DNA of 64,000 nt from Adineta ricciae (taxonomy: Eukaryota > Rotifera > Eurotatoria > Adinetida > Adinetidae). Below are positions 1 through 12,301 of this stretch, piece after piece. The stretch lies in NCBI GenBank assembly GCA_905250025.1, contig CAJNOJ010000124.1, positions 124,001 through 188,000 of the forward strand. Reading direction: 5' to 3'. Position numbers and translations under genes: made by a program. A model generated the notes under the pieces. It did no database searches, had not been told where the DNA came from, and was given only the letters and a program-made list of their open reading frames with translations. Numbering within the stretch: position 1 is the stretch's first letter; each line of letters starts with the position of its first letter.

Positions 1-359
1 AACAATTGGTAAAAAAATGGTTAAAGGTGAAATGTGTCTCTATAAATATTATGACTATTTGTGAACAGCTGAAACAAATCATTCGTCGACATGAGCTCAA
101 TGACATTCCCATGAGTTTCGTACAACCTGGCAAAAGACCAGATCAACTTGATCCATCATTCATGTACACTCAAATCATCAAAGAAATATTGTTGACCATC
201 AGATTCGAACATAAACACATCAAAGAATATGTGGATTTCTATTGTGACAAGTTTGTTGACAATGACATTGATCGAAAGAAGGTGAAGCAACTGGAAGATG
301 AATATGACAAGCACACACCCATTTGGTGGTACACAACAGAGAGATTTTTGTATGGTATG
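1..359 (+). CDS. ART-TPR protein, internal fragment (allelic copy)
   Basis: Open in one frame with no start or stop. It matches 5877-6235 almost base for base, so it is a second haplotype copy of the ADP-ribosyltransferase-TPR gene at 5531. It covers the end of the N-terminal module and the helical stretch just before the ART core. The fragment begins at the window edge and is cut by the N at 360. Small differences (for example Ile for Val in the 'DN[IV]DRKK' segment) show that it is not a literal duplicate of the same read set. It adds no function beyond the fuller copy. Confidence 0.8.
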
Positions 360-360
360 N
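360..360. other. Assembly junction (single N)
   Basis: Left contig ends inside the ART-TPR gene at the equivalent of 6235. Right contig starts inside PSME4, upstream of the same ART-TPR gene. The two therefore overlap in true map position and the order here is a scaffolding artefact. Confidence 0.85.
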
Positions 361-3300
361 TCGCGTGTCTTCTCAACGTAAATTCGAGGTGGTTTCTGCA
401 AACGACAGACAGTCGATAGAAAACTCGCGGCCATCTAAACAACAATATGAACAAATCGTTGTCTGATGGAAGTATCAACTCACAAATCGTAATTCAATGT
501 TATCATGGATGAATAGATCCATTCCTGTTTGAATACACGAAGTAGGTAAAGGCACTCGTTTTTGAAGAAGCATAGCAATGAAGTTTATCATTGTTTTTTG
601 TTGATGCCAAGTTCTAAATACTGGACGAGATGAAAACGAGCTCTGTTCGTTGAATTCATACGTACAAATGAATATCATTCGATGTAAAACTCAGTACTTT
701 CATCAGATTTGTGTATGATTGAACATTTTCCTCGTTGGATTTCGCTCGATTCTCATTGCTGATTTTCATCTCTTCAGATTCTAATTCACGCCAAAGATTA
801 ATCGCTGCACGTAATGCTCGAGGATTTGTTTCTTCAATAATTGCTGGAGCATTGAATCGTTCGAAAATTTTCTGCCGAATTTGCATGATTAAATCTTGTG
901 TACTTGCCCTGGTTGCATGTTCGGTATATGCTATCGCAGGCCAGAGCTTTTCAAGTAACGGCCATGAACGTTTTTCTGGTAAGAAAAACGAGTCAGTACC
1001 CAGTAAGATGTACAAACAACCCTAATAATAATGAAATGAATTGGTGACTCAATAGAAAGCATACAAACTTTGAATTCATCGTGATTCACTTCTTCGGATG
1101 CATTCAGAAGTTCCAAAAGGCGATTGACAATTAGTTCATAGGATAAATGATAACGGTTCAAAAGCACAAATAAAGATTGTTGAGCATTTGCACGAATCTA
1201 CAAAACATATCTATACAAGTTGATATCTTACACAGTTGATGTCTTACATCACTATATCGATTCATAGATAATTCTACTACTTTATTCACAACTTGTTTAT
1301 CCATTTCCGTGAATGGTTCGGAATAAAACAGAGAAAACAACTATTGAAACAGTAAATTTCTTTTTGTTAAGTTTCTTCACTTACATCGAGTTGTTCATCG
1401 ATACATTGGATTAGAATGAAACGAGGATAGGATCGTTTGTTCTTAATTTCACTTTCATATGAATAGATCGATGAACTTAATTCATCGGATATTCGCTCAC
1501 ATTCGTTTGCTAAGAAGCCATAATAACATGAAGGTAACGAATAAACCTAAATTGAATTCGGAGAGTAGGAGTTGATTTATAGAATTCTTCGATGTACTTG
1601 TAAAGCAAGCGAAATCGATGCTGTATCATCGGGATGCTTATCAACGAGTTCGTCTGAAACAGAGAAACACGTTCGATGTTATTTGCTCCTGAACACGAAA
1701 ACGAACCAAGTAGATTTCCGATATCGATAGCCAGACGACGTCGCAAATTCTCTTGAAATTCTAAACAATCAAACTCCATTGGAAACTTCTATTGAAATCA
1801 CTTTGTCTATTCTCACTTGGTTCACCAGCATAGGTTATAAGTGGAAGTTTATATTTAGATTCGAGAGAGATCATCGACGATGTGCTAGTGCGGTCAGCGA
1901 CTTCTTCATCATTGATCTTGGGAACCATTCGCAAAAAGCCAGTTGTAATAGAAGAGATTAGTCGCAGTGATCGAAGCCGTTCGTCTTTGGATATTTCCGA
2001 ACATTTCTCCGTTAGCAAAGCCAATTCTGGATAAAGAAATGTTTCAGCAAATTCACAAGCAAACGTGATTTCCTCCTGATTGGGAATATGAAATTGGGGA
2101 TGAACATCATCGACGTTGATATGTTGGCCCCACGACTAAACAACTTTCGAACATCGTTCTCTTATTCAAACGATCAACGAAAAACTTACCCGGATAGGAA
2201 GAAAATTGTTGAATGGTTCGTTGATACTTTGCATTGTTATACGATATTCGGTTGGATAAACATACGAAAGACTCCGAAGGAGGTATTGCGCCGCATCTGC
2301 TACAGCTCCGTATGATTCTCGGTGGATAATGCGAACTGATCGTTGGAAAATCGAGAAAATCATTGGTTTATAAACGATCAACGAGTCTCCACGCGCTCGA
2401 AGAAGTTCAGAAAAGAGAATCAAATACCAAGTAAGTTCCGCATCTCCTTGATAATCCGTGAAAATCGTCGTTTTCAAATCATCAACGATCTTCTCAATCC
2501 GTTCGCATGTTTGCGGTAAAAGAGATTTCAATGTTTCATGTGAGTTTGCTTGCAAAAGTGGTCGAACGAGAATCGTCATCAGATTATTCACTTTTGAAGT
2601 CATCGATGAAACGGCGAGAAAGTTCGTGATTTTGTTTCGAAGGACTTCGAAAAGTTTGTCACTACATTGTTGAACAATCGCGTTGATCACCGATGTTAGG
2701 TCGCTGACGATATTATTTTCATCGAAATTTGTGACTGTATCAGCGTCGGATTCGATCGTTGAGAGATGATCAATGATTTGAAAACATCGACTGAGAAATT
2801 CAGTTAGAAAATCTTCGAATTTACTTGTGGATAGACAGACTTCCTTTTCGATCTAAATTATATTAAGATTTGTTCGAAGTGTTCGCGATTTGCTTGGTTT
2901 TTCTTACTTCAGTCAGATCATTTCGAATTTGAACTGCTGCTGAACAATCCACGCAAGTGATCAATGATAACATCGACTTAAGAAACTGTAAAGTAACACT
3001 GGTTTTATCGAAATCATTCGAATCAATTCCAGGCAAAACAGCAATCAACAATGGAAGAACATATGTCGGCTTTTGTGTGGCAATTTCCAATGTCACATTT
3101 GTTAAACAATACAAAATCGATGTAAAACGATGCGGTTCGATCATGTTATCGATAGATAGAAACAATCTACGATTAAAACCGAATAAGATATTTTCAAAGG
3201 CATGGAAAACAGAACGAACTGTTCGATGAGATTTGGAATGATCTGTTCCGGACGAAGCATTGCTAGATTCCGAAATGCTCGAGCGGCATTGTCAAGATCT

Positions 3301-4798
3301 GTTTTGTTAAAGATTGAAATGTAAACGCATTCTTTAAGCGAATCGACAAATTCATCGATATCTTTGTCGGTTAACCGAAAAGATGCGCGCACTTGGAAGT
3401 ACCAGGTTTGTTCGATATTCTTCTCTCTTTCATTGATTAAAGATTACAAAATTCAAAACGAGAAGTTGCAACTTACTGGCAAACACGTTCAAGAAACTGA
3501 TTGGTTAATTCGGTGAGAAATTCGACGATATTTCCTTGGAAATACTCGGTATTTGATAGATGATAAAAACTCTTAATTGACCTAAAGAAATCTTTGATAT
3601 GCTCGAGACATGAACTCCCGTTTCCAATCATCGCTACGATTAATGTCGCTATGGTACTTGACAAATAAGGAGTATTCAAGGATGTTGTTGAAAGATTACC
3701 AACTGGAAGAGATAGATTTCTCAGAAAACGTGTAAAAATCTAAAAGAAGCGAATGAAATGGCATTACAATACATAGTTAACCGTACCTGAGAAATCCATG
3801 GTTCCCAGTCGATATATCCAATATTATGCCATGCCACGACAGAAAATAGGTTAATAAAATACTAAAATTCTCATTCGAATTCAACGAAACATGATTTCAT
3901 TGGAAAGAAAACCTAATCTACCTGTTCCCAATTAGGATAAAACCGCTGAATACTCTCCCATATTCCAAGAAATTCGAGCAGCCATAGTCTAAATCCGAAC
4001 GAACAATCATGGAAAACCAAAGTAGAGAACATTACTTAAATCCTTGTTCATGTAAATCAGACGGTAAATGAATCGGCAGGAAAATCTGGAAGAAATATAG
4101 TGCATCTTCAAATGCACTATCAAAAGGGCACAACCACGGTCGAAGTTTATCCAATATTTCTTGTGTTGCTGTAGACGAAAAATAACAACGGCAAACATGC
4201 ATGCAATCGAAAAAGACTTGTTGCATATCACTGTCGGAAAGAACGAAATGAAGATTTTACCCGATGAAATTTCAAGATTTACTTTGGCATTGTGACTAAG
4301 GCATAGTTTTCATCATGATGAAAACGAATTAATTCACCCCAATGATACAATATTCGCCAGTCGATGGTTAACTCATCTCGAGTGATCAATTCAAGTTCTC
4401 TTAAATACGAAATAAGTGAGATTTTCCCGGGGAAATGTTGTGCTTTGCAATTGTACGAACCGTAAGAGTAGGCGAAGTTGATTGAAACATGTTCTAACGT
4501 GTGTATAGTTTAAATTATCAATGGTGAGGATGGAAAGATAGTAATTAACCAGTTTGATATGATCATTTTTCGTAAAATAAAAACCGTAGAGTGTAATGAA
4601 ATCTGCTAATTTATTTGACCAAAATGAAAATCCGGATTCAATTTCACCGAATTGAATAAGACGAGACAGTTGCGATTTGATTTCGTCAAACATTTTAGGT
4701 GCTTGCTTTTGAATGGAATCATAGATTGGAGTATATTTGTTGTAAATATTTGCTTGCTGGATGTTCTGATCATTGGCTGATTCTGTTTCATAGATCAT
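361..4798 (-). CDS. PSME4: Proteasome activator PA200/Blm10 (PSME4-like), 3' truncated
   Basis: This is a multi-exon minus-strand gene. Translated pieces line up in order with the Blm10/PA200 family, a HEAT-repeat ring that caps the 20S proteasome in the nucleus and is linked to acetylated-histone turnover and DNA repair. Recognisable blocks: the N-terminal exon with 'FWSNKLADFITLYG'; 4032-4160 with 'CPFDSAF' and 'FLPIHLPSDLHEQGFK'; 3141-3392 with 'FRNLAMLRPEQIIPNL'; about 2900-3070 with 'LLIAVLPGIDSNDF'; about 2200-2250 with 'YVYPTEY'; 475-1015 with 'KLWPAIAY' and 'LLQKRVPLP'. The ATG at 4798 is chosen because the longer frame opens with GTG. The gene runs into the N at 360, with its last visible exon at 361-431, so roughly the C-terminal quarter to third is missing. 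Exon limits inside the gene were not all resolved. Confidence 0.87.
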
Positions 4799-5530
4799 TT
4801 TCAAGAATATATGACGATTGAAAGTCACGAAGTGTAAACAGAATAATACTTGATATCGAAGGAGATCAAAACAAAAAATAGATATTTCTTTCTTTCATTT
4901 ATCGTAACCAATAATAACCACCTGCTGCTTTTTCTTTCGTTCTGCATCAAATCAACGAAAATCATTTGTCCTATTGATCAACACAAGTATTTATGAATCT
5001 GCTAACAAGGTATTGTACAGAAAATATAGGTGTCTCAGCTTCTATTCTGACTCATCATCATAAGATACATAGAATAACTTATTTGAGAGGAAAACATTTT
5101 TTCAATGGCTTCTTTTATTTCAATTCAGAATTGAAGTTTGATTCTTTTGCTCTGTTATTACAATCGTAAATGGAAAATGTGAATTATCAGCGTTTTTTTC
5201 TCTCAAAGTGGAGCGAACAACGTTAAATACAAACAGAAGAACACGTTGTATGCATCTTGTCACGAATAGTCGACTGCTACTTTTGAGTGGCATGTCTTGT
5301 CGTTCTTTCAACGTCTCGCACCGGCAGTGTAATCTTGTAACTGACTCAACCTATTGGAATTTGCAGCGTCGTTTCATTTTGATGGCAAAATAAGTATATA
5401 GGTAGAGAAGAGAATTTTTCTTTCAATTCATAAATTTCCAAGTTATAAATTCTGTCGATCGTTCGTCGATAAAACAGTCTTTTCACCCATCGCATAGTAT
5501 TTACATCGAAAATAACGAGAACTTACCACA
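4799..5530. promoter_or_regulatory. Intergenic region between divergent PSME4 and ART-TPR genes
   Basis: This 732 bp gap separates two divergently transcribed starts, so it must hold both promoters. It is AT-rich. Short reading frames at 5120-5393 overlap on both strands and show no family resemblance. No TATA box or other defined motif could be assigned. Confidence 0.5.
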
Positions 5531-7528
5531 ATGACGAATATGAATGAGCCGAGAAAAGTCATTTTACCAGAAATATATCAACATAATCGTATGAATATTG
5601 ACGAAACGCAAGGTTTTCTTGTAGTCTGGCTCGACACTCATATTCACACCAACAATCAAGATTATCGGCATGCAATCACACAACTTCAACATATTGTCAC
5701 TGATATTCCCATATTCACCGACAATGATCAATGTGTTGAATTTATTCTCAACAGCATCCACTCAAAAGTGTGTCTCATCACTTCAGGATCAATTGGACAG
5801 TTTATCCTATCATGTGTACACGACATTCCAAACATTGATTCCATGTTCATCTTCTGTAACAACCAAAATCGACATGAACAATTGGCAAAAAAATGGTCAA
5901 AGGTGAAATGTGTCTCTATAGATATTATGACTATTTGTGAACAGCTGAAACAAATCATTCGTCGACATGAGCTCAATGACATTCCCATGAGTTTCGTACA
6001 ACCTGGCAAAAGAACAGATCAACTTGATCCATCATTCATGTACACTCAAATCATCAAAGAAATATTGTTGACCATCAGATTCGAACATAAACACATCAAA
6101 GAATATGTGGATTTCTATTGTGACAAGTTTGTTGACAATGACGTTGATCGAAAGAAAGTGAAGCAACTGGAAGATGAATATGACAAGCACACACCCATTT
6201 GGTGGTACACAACAGAGAGATTTCTGTATGGTATGCTGAATCGTGCACTACGAGTGATGGATGGTAAGGTGATGACTTTGATGGGCTTTTTCATTAGTGA
6301 TCTTCATCGACACATCGAAGAACTACACAAACAACAGTTCAGAGACAAAGCCAGTGTCGAAACGTTCACAGTTTATCGTGGTCAAGGTTTGTCAAAGAAA
6401 GCTTTTGATGAGTTGGTGGCATCGAAGGGTGGACTGATGTCATTCAACAACTTCCTGTCAACCAGTAAAAATCGCGATGTCTCTCTCATCTTCACTCTAG
6501 GGAGTGAAAAGAGCGGAGATGTTGTAAGCGTCCTGTTTGTCATGACAATTAATTCAAAAGAATCAACGGCAGTTTTAGCTTCCGTTCGTGATATCAGTCA
6601 GTTTGCACAAGAGGAAGAAGTTTTGTTTTCGATGCACAGCATCTTTCGCATCAATGATGTAAAGCCAATGCAAGGAAATGAGGAAGTGTATGAAGTGGAG
6701 CTGTCGCTGACAAGTGACAATGATGAAGAGTTGCGTGTGCTAACTGAGCAAATTCGAAAAGAGAGTTTTCCAGATGCCGAAGGATGGAAGCGATTAGGCC
6801 TGGTGTTTAGTAACATAGGACAGTTAGATATTGCTGAACAAATCTATAAAGTTACAGTCAATGAAAAATTTGCTGGTTGCCTTCAAGCGGATACCTATAA
6901 TCAACTTGGTACAATTAAATATCAGCAAGGGCAACATGAAGAGGCTATAATACTTTATCAGAAAGCTCTTGAACTTCAACAACAATCACTTCCCTCCAAT
7001 CATCCTGATGTGGCCAAATCCTACAACAACATCGGTGCAGTGTATTCGAGCATGGGTGATTATTCCAGAGCCCTTTCGTCACATGAACAAGCTCTCAATA
7101 TTAGACAACAATCACTTCCCTCCAATCATCCTGATGTGGCATCATCCTACGGTAACATCGGTACAGTGTACAGACACATGGGTGATTATTCCAGAGCACT
7201 TTCGTCATATGAACAAGCTCTCAATATTAGACAACAATCACTTCCATCCAATCATCCTGATGTGGCATCATCCTACGGTAACATCGGTAATGTGTACAGA
7301 CACATGGGTGATTATTCCAGAGCACTTTCGTCATATGAACAAGCTCTCAATATTACACAACAATCACTTCCCTCCAATCATCCTGATGTGGCATCATCCT
7401 ACAACAACATCGGTGCAGTGTATTCGAGCATGGGTGATTATTCCAGAGCCCTTTCGTCACATGAACAAGCTCTCAATATTAGACAACAATCACTTCCCTC
7501 CAATCATCCTGATGTGGCATCATCCTAC
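5531..7528 (+). CDS. ADP-ribosyltransferase-TPR protein, 3' truncated
   Basis: This is one long exon. Residues 1 to about 130 form an alpha/beta module ('FLVVWLDTHI', 'IPIFTDNDQCVEFI', 'FIFCNNQ'). About 190-380 are a mono-ADP-ribosyltransferase fold of the arginine-specific R-S-ExE class: Arg in 'VYRGQGL' (283), the 'FLSTSKN' strand (about 310), and 'QEEEVLF' with E361-E363. All expected catalytic positions are present, so the domain is probably active on protein arginines using NAD+. From about 445 come TPR helices, then 42-residue kinesin-light-chain-like TPRs encoded by 126-bp near-identical units. The start at 5531 has an adenine-rich ATG context. The reading is cut at the N at 7529; the 3' end is seen in the next contig. 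The target is unknown; the TPRs probably bind a partner. Confidence 0.82.
6989..7528 (+). repeat. 126-bp tandem coding repeats (TPR units)
   Basis: Four full units start at 6989, 7115, 7241 and 7367, with a partial fifth from 7493. Each encodes a 42-residue TPR beginning 'LPSNHPDVA'. Units differ by only a few bases. Because 126 is a multiple of three, a second frame also stays open across the array and should not be called. Confidence 0.93.
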
Positions 7529-7529
7529 N
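7529..7529. other. Assembly junction (single N)
   Basis: Sequence after the N restarts at the equivalent of about 6567, in the same gene. The near-identical 126-bp repeats probably prevented the two contigs from being merged. Confidence 0.85.
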
Positions 7530-8675
7530 TCAACGGCAGTTTTAGCTTCCGTTCGTGATATCAGTCAGTTTGCACAAGAGGAAGAAGTTTTGTTTTCGAT
7601 GCACAGCATCTTTCGCATCAATGATGTAAAGCCAATGCAAGGAAATGAGGAAGTGTATGAAGTGGAGCTGTCGCTGACAAGTGACAATGATGAAGAGTTG
7701 CGTGTGCTAACTGAGCAAATTCGAAAAGAGAGTTTTCCGGATGCCGAAGGATGGAAGCGATTGGGTCTGGTGTTCAGTAACATAGGACAGTTAGATATTG
7801 CTGAACAAATCTGTAGAGTTACACTAAATGAAAAATTTGCTGGTTGCCTTCAAGCGGATACCTATAATCAACTTGGTATAATTAAATATCACCAAGGGCA
7901 ACATGAAGACGCTATAATACTTTATCAGAAAGCTCTTGAAATTCAACAACAATCACTTCCATCCAATCATCCTGATGTGGCATCATCCTACGGTAACATC
8001 GGTAATGTGTATAGAAACATGGGTGATTATTCCAGAGCCCTTTCGTCACATGAACAAGCTCTCAATATTAGACAACAATCACTTCCATCCAATCATCCTG
8101 ATGTGGCCAAATCCTACAACAACATCGGTGCAGTGTATTGGGACATGGGTGATTATTCCAGAGCACTTTCGTCATATGAACAAGCTCTCAATATTAGACA
8201 ACAATCACTTCCATCCAATCATCCTGATGTGGCATCATCCTACAACAACATCGGTAATGTGTATACAAACATGGGTGATTATTCCAGAGCCCTTTCGTCA
8301 CATGAACAAGCTCTCAATATTAGACAACAATCACTTCCATCCAATCATCCTGATGTGGCATCATCCTACAACAACATCGGTGCAGTGTATTCGAACATGG
8401 GTGATTATTCCAGAGCACTTTCTTCACATGAACAAGCTCTCCATATTAGACAACAATCACTTCCCTCCAATCATCCTGATGTGGCCAAATCCTACAACAA
8501 CATCGGTGCAGTGTATTCACACATGGGTGATTATCCGAATGCCTGCTTATTTTACGAATACGCTCTGCAAATTGGTCAACAAGTGCTACCATCAACACAT
8601 TCTCATCTTCAACTGTACAAGAGAAACGTGGAAGAAACACAACATATTCTCACTGTACTTGGTTTTCTTAAATAG
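7530..8675 (+). CDS. ART-TPR protein, 3' part (allelic copy, complete C-terminus)
   Basis: The frame opens at the N with 'STAVLASVRDISQF', equivalent to 6567 in the previous contig. It therefore repeats the end of the ART domain, including the ExE motif 'QEEEVLF', then continues through five 42-residue TPRs and a degenerate final half repeat ('LPSTHSHLQLYKRN') to a TAG at 8673. This supplies the true C-terminus missing from the 5531 copy. The number of TPRs in either allele cannot be trusted because the repeats meet a contig break. Function is as for the 5531 entry. Confidence 0.82.
   Translation, partial: STAVLASVRDISQFAQEEEVLFSMHSIFRINDVKPMQGNEEVYEVELSLTSDNDEELRVLTEQIRKESFPDAEGWKRLGLVFSNIGQLDIAEQICRVTLNEKFAGCLQADTYNQLGIIKYHQGQHEDAIILYQKALEIQQQSLPSNHPDVASSYGNIGNVYRNMGDYSRALSSHEQALNIRQQSLPSNHPDVAKSYNNIGAVYWDMGDYSRALSSYEQALNIRQQSLPSNHPDVASSYNNIGNVYTNMGDYSRALSSHEQALNIRQQSLPSNHPDVASSYNNIGAVYSNMGDYSRALSSHEQALHIRQQSLPSNHPDVAKSYNNIGAVYSHMGDYPNACLFYEYALQIGQQVLPSTHSHLQLYKRNVEETQHILTVLGFLK
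7956..8585 (+). repeat. 126-bp tandem coding repeats (second array copy)
   Basis: Five complete units start at 7956, 8082, 8208, 8334 and 8460. The last unit diverges ('MGDYPNACLFYEYALQIGQQ') and is followed by a truncated unit, the usual decay at the end of a TPR array. Confidence 0.92.
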
Positions 8676-10619
8676 GAAGGTAAAATATGTGAACGTAAAA
8701 CCGGTATGAGCACACTGGAAAAAGACTTTTGACTTCGGTTATTCACTGAAATATGATACTATTGCGGTATGATAGTAGTTGAACAAAATTTGAAAGATGC
8801 ATGAAGTAAAAAGAATATTGAGGACAGATGTTTCTTTTTCTAATAAATGGTTAAGACTATATAAAAAGAAGTAGCCAAGAATCAGGAGAACACAAAAACA
8901 ATTGTCAGTATATATTTCGCGTATTTCAGTGGCATCAGTTGGCTAGTTTCGATGAGGTTTTATCGAGTTAAATATATTACTTTCACAAATTGAATTCGAA
9001 TCTTATCAGCCAACATTTTCGTCTTTTAAATAGACACGAAAGTAATCATATGAAAATTTGCTTCTTCAAAACTGAAACAAAGACCAAAAATGAAGTATCT
9101 CTATGTGTTTCATCCTGTTATTATGAAAAACTTGAAAATCTTTCCCGTATAGAAGCATGATGTTAATCGAGAAATTAATCAAGAATAAGCGTAAGACATT
9201 GAATTGATTTTCCGATATATTTTTCTGTGAAGTTTGTATTGAATGAATCATGGTATATGGATGACTTTTCTCTTTTAGAAGTTCCTCTTGAAGAAAAGTT
9301 ATTAGGAGAAGATAAACTGAACCCGTATGTGGAACAGTACATGGAATTTCAGTTGCAATTTTAGCTGCCTACATAATTTCCTTAAATATAATTCTTTAAC
9401 ATCATCATCAATGTAAACGGCGAATGCCTCACTTATATTGATTCAAAAATTAAACTTGATAATCTCTCTTAATGAGTTTTGGGCAAATTTCAGACTTCGT
9501 TAATTCAAACAGCGATATTCATTCACGACAAATATATTCTGTTATTTGAAATGAGTCTTTATACACTTGTTGAAGGATGAGGTTAAGAACAATAAAGGAT
9601 TGAGTCACCGGAGAATCCAACATGACGACGAATTCAAAAATATAACAGACAACATCTGTACCTCATTCATGAACGAAGTGTGCCATTCAATCGACAACTT
9701 ATACAAACAGATGATGCATTCATCATCATCGTAGCCTTTGCACCGGTATACTTCCACAGATGCAATATTCTTAATTAGAGAGCTTCTACGAATCAATGCA
9801 TTTTCGAAAAATGATTTTTCCCGCGAAATCATACTCTTCGTCATATGAATGACAGTTTTGATTATAATCAATTTCTCTTACACTGAACATATTCTGAAAT
9901 ACAGTGAGAGTGTTTTTCCACGCTATTCAATAGCGTATCGAAACAGTGTGTATATTTTTCTTATTTGTTTACTTTTCCAATTTGTACGTTGGAAAGGTCT
10001 TCCCACGATTTGAAATATTTGTAAAGATTCTTATTTGCAGTGTTGTAATCATTTCCCAACAAAACATATGCATACTATGCATGTATATAAACAATTTATA
10101 CTGCTTCCAGTTCTTTGCCTTTTTTTAGCTATATATATTCCACAGCAGTAGGACTTAATGGCGTCTATTCGTAGATATTCAATTAAATGTTTTTTTTTCA
10201 GTGGAGTTTTATTAATTAGCTTTATTAGGATGTATTCTCGTCAAGAACGTGCTGTGCATTTCGAAGTGTCGTGTGTAAAATTAGATTCGCACTATCTGCT
10301 TTGGTCATCCAACAACACGTTTTGGTGTTCGTTTGAAAATTCGCTGCATGCCGTTTGCATCGTCTTGAAAAGCAAAAATGCCAGAATTAAAGAGAACTGC
10401 TACGGATTTCTTGCTTTCATATCGAAGGGCATGAACGCCATTTCCCCTAAACACGCATTCATATCTTCGTCACTGAATGACCTTACTTGTCAATTACGAA
10501 ATACCGGATGATTTACAGCATACACCTGACTCGATAGTTCGGGAAAAACCAGATGGTACGCGAAGTTATTTGCATGCATTTCCAGTTTTCATGTTGAATA
10601 AAGGTGTTTTGACACTATT
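8676..10619. other. Gene-poor stretch without a recognised gene
   Basis: About 1.9 kb downstream of the ART-TPR stop, very AT-rich. Reading frames exist (9605-9871 minus, 9946-10128 plus, 10158-10511 plus, 10477-10722 plus overlapping the next entry), but none shows a recognisable motif, consistent splicing or a second copy to test. The 10158 and 10477 frames overlap in different phases. I see no mobile element ends or terminal repeats. Confidence 0.55.
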
Positions 10620-11450
10620 ATGTGGAGAAACAAGTAGCCTACCGTTAAAAATTGAATGCTGTGCGAGGAGAGAAGTGCAGCTGATTCTAAAACGAAATCG
10701 AAAATTTCGCATTCAGTACTAGGTTATTCCTTTCGACCCTGTGTAGTTTTATTGCCGTGAAACGATCACAGAGTGCTTCTCACGACTTGTTCGAGCGAAG
10801 TCACTCATCACTAGAGACTTTCAACATACATAAATTCTAAAATAGTTTTTAGCAAAACATTTGAACATTCCTCTCCAGTGTTGTCTCATAGTCGATCTGA
10901 GAAAGTCATGTTTTATCTTCTTGGATCGTTCTTCCTAAGTAAAAAATGAAATGAAATTCAACTCTTGTAGCTTCATGATCCATGATCAACGAAGCCGAAA
11001 CGTTGAAAGACATAGATTTAAAAGGAAGAGAGAGTATCTACATGAAAAACATCTGAAAACAATTTCTTTTTTCTCACAGAAAGAATTCAATCTACTCTTC
11101 TTTCTAGTTTTAGATTCTACGATGAACATTTCGTATAAAATACTATATTTTCGTTACGACGTCACCGCCAGCACTGCTTCTGAATAGTCTTTTTATCTTC
11201 TATCTCGTTGCTGATCGAACACTTCGTGGCACTCTTCACTATCATGCCGTTTTAGTATTACTCATCGTCAATTTTCTCAACAACTTCATCGAAATATCTT
11301 CACTGCTGCCAGAGATCGATTGTTGTATCACTATAAGGAATTCGTCTGCATGACATGCTTGCCAGAAGTGCGCTGAAGAAGACGACGCGTAGTATGGCAC
11401 GACGAGAAAGACGAGACAACGGGATAATGCCTTTTGTGCGCCCTTGGCGT
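10620..11450 (+). pseudogene. Broken GPCR copy (deletion-ridden duplicate of the gene at 12725)
   Basis: From about 10620 the sequence is a degraded copy of 12302 onward; the 5' flank 10800-11120 is nearly identical to 12410-12720. The coding part starts at 11122 with the same 'ATGAACATTTC', then loses about 57 bp. After the first transmembrane segments it jumps at 11280-11310 to the segment matching about 13336, losing several hundred bases. It jumps again at about 11335 to the segment matching about 13840, before the tail with 'ATGGCACGACGAGAAAG'. Most of TM3-TM7 is gone and the frame is not maintained. This is a tandem duplicate that decayed by internal deletions, not a functional receptor. 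Confidence 0.82.
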
Positions 11451-12301
11451 ATTCGCACTATACATAGACGTGCTTTTCACATATGGAACTATTTGGAAGG
11501 CTAAACTAGCCTCATAATCAATAAAGAAAAGTTGGAGTATAATTATGGGAGCTGTACGCTAGAATATAATTCAATAGGAAAATTCCAGGAGTAACAGTGT
11601 AACAGAGCATCTCTCATCGCATGAATATGAAATTATATTTATAGTTTGCGGAAATGACAACTATAGTTACTTTTCTATTGTTTTGTCGGTTGTATTCGAA
11701 TGTACTTTGTTGGAATTGTGTGAAATACGCAATTATTCTGTCTTTAGAAGAATGCGTTGAGTATTTAGGTATGTATTTATTCTTAATGTATCTTTTTTGA
11801 ATTCTCGTTAGCCCTACAACTTAGACAATAATCCGTCATGCAGATTGTGATTTTAGATGTGCATCTAGAAGAGAGAAAAGAACATCATGCATTACTCTAA
11901 CGTCTATGTACATCATTTGTATATACTTTATTGCTCGTTTACGTTTCAGTTGTTGAGCTGCTGACATAATCGCGTAAATAAAGTAAAGCAAAAGCTTCCT
12001 CATTCCCTTGAAATTTATGTCAACTGCGTCAATTGAAATATTCTCATGATTAGTTGTTTTTTAATGTTTGACATTTTTACAAAAGTTTTATATGCATGTA
12101 AATTCGCTCGAGTTGTCGATCGAAAACTTCCGGTACACTTCGCTAAGCAATTTTCATGCAAAAATATGATTCTGACAGTAAGAACGGGTGTAGTGTGTTG
12201 TAAGTAATAGAGAAAGTGTCAAGAAAATGCTCAAAAGCATTCTAAAACAACTTTTTCAAGATTTTCTCATCATGAAAGTAAGAAAAGTGCGATGGAAACA
12301 T
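11451..12301. other. Spacer between GPCR pseudogene and intact GPCR
   Basis: About 850 bp of AT-rich DNA with no sustained reading frame, no tRNA-like fold and no repeat noticed. It separates the two members of the GPCR tandem duplication. Confidence 0.55.

Noticed and set aside
6969-8709. Second and third open frames across the TPR repeats ('NNNHFPPIILMW...')
   Set aside because: They stay open only because the 126-bp unit is a multiple of three; they repeat the shifted translation of the TPR codons and have no domain.
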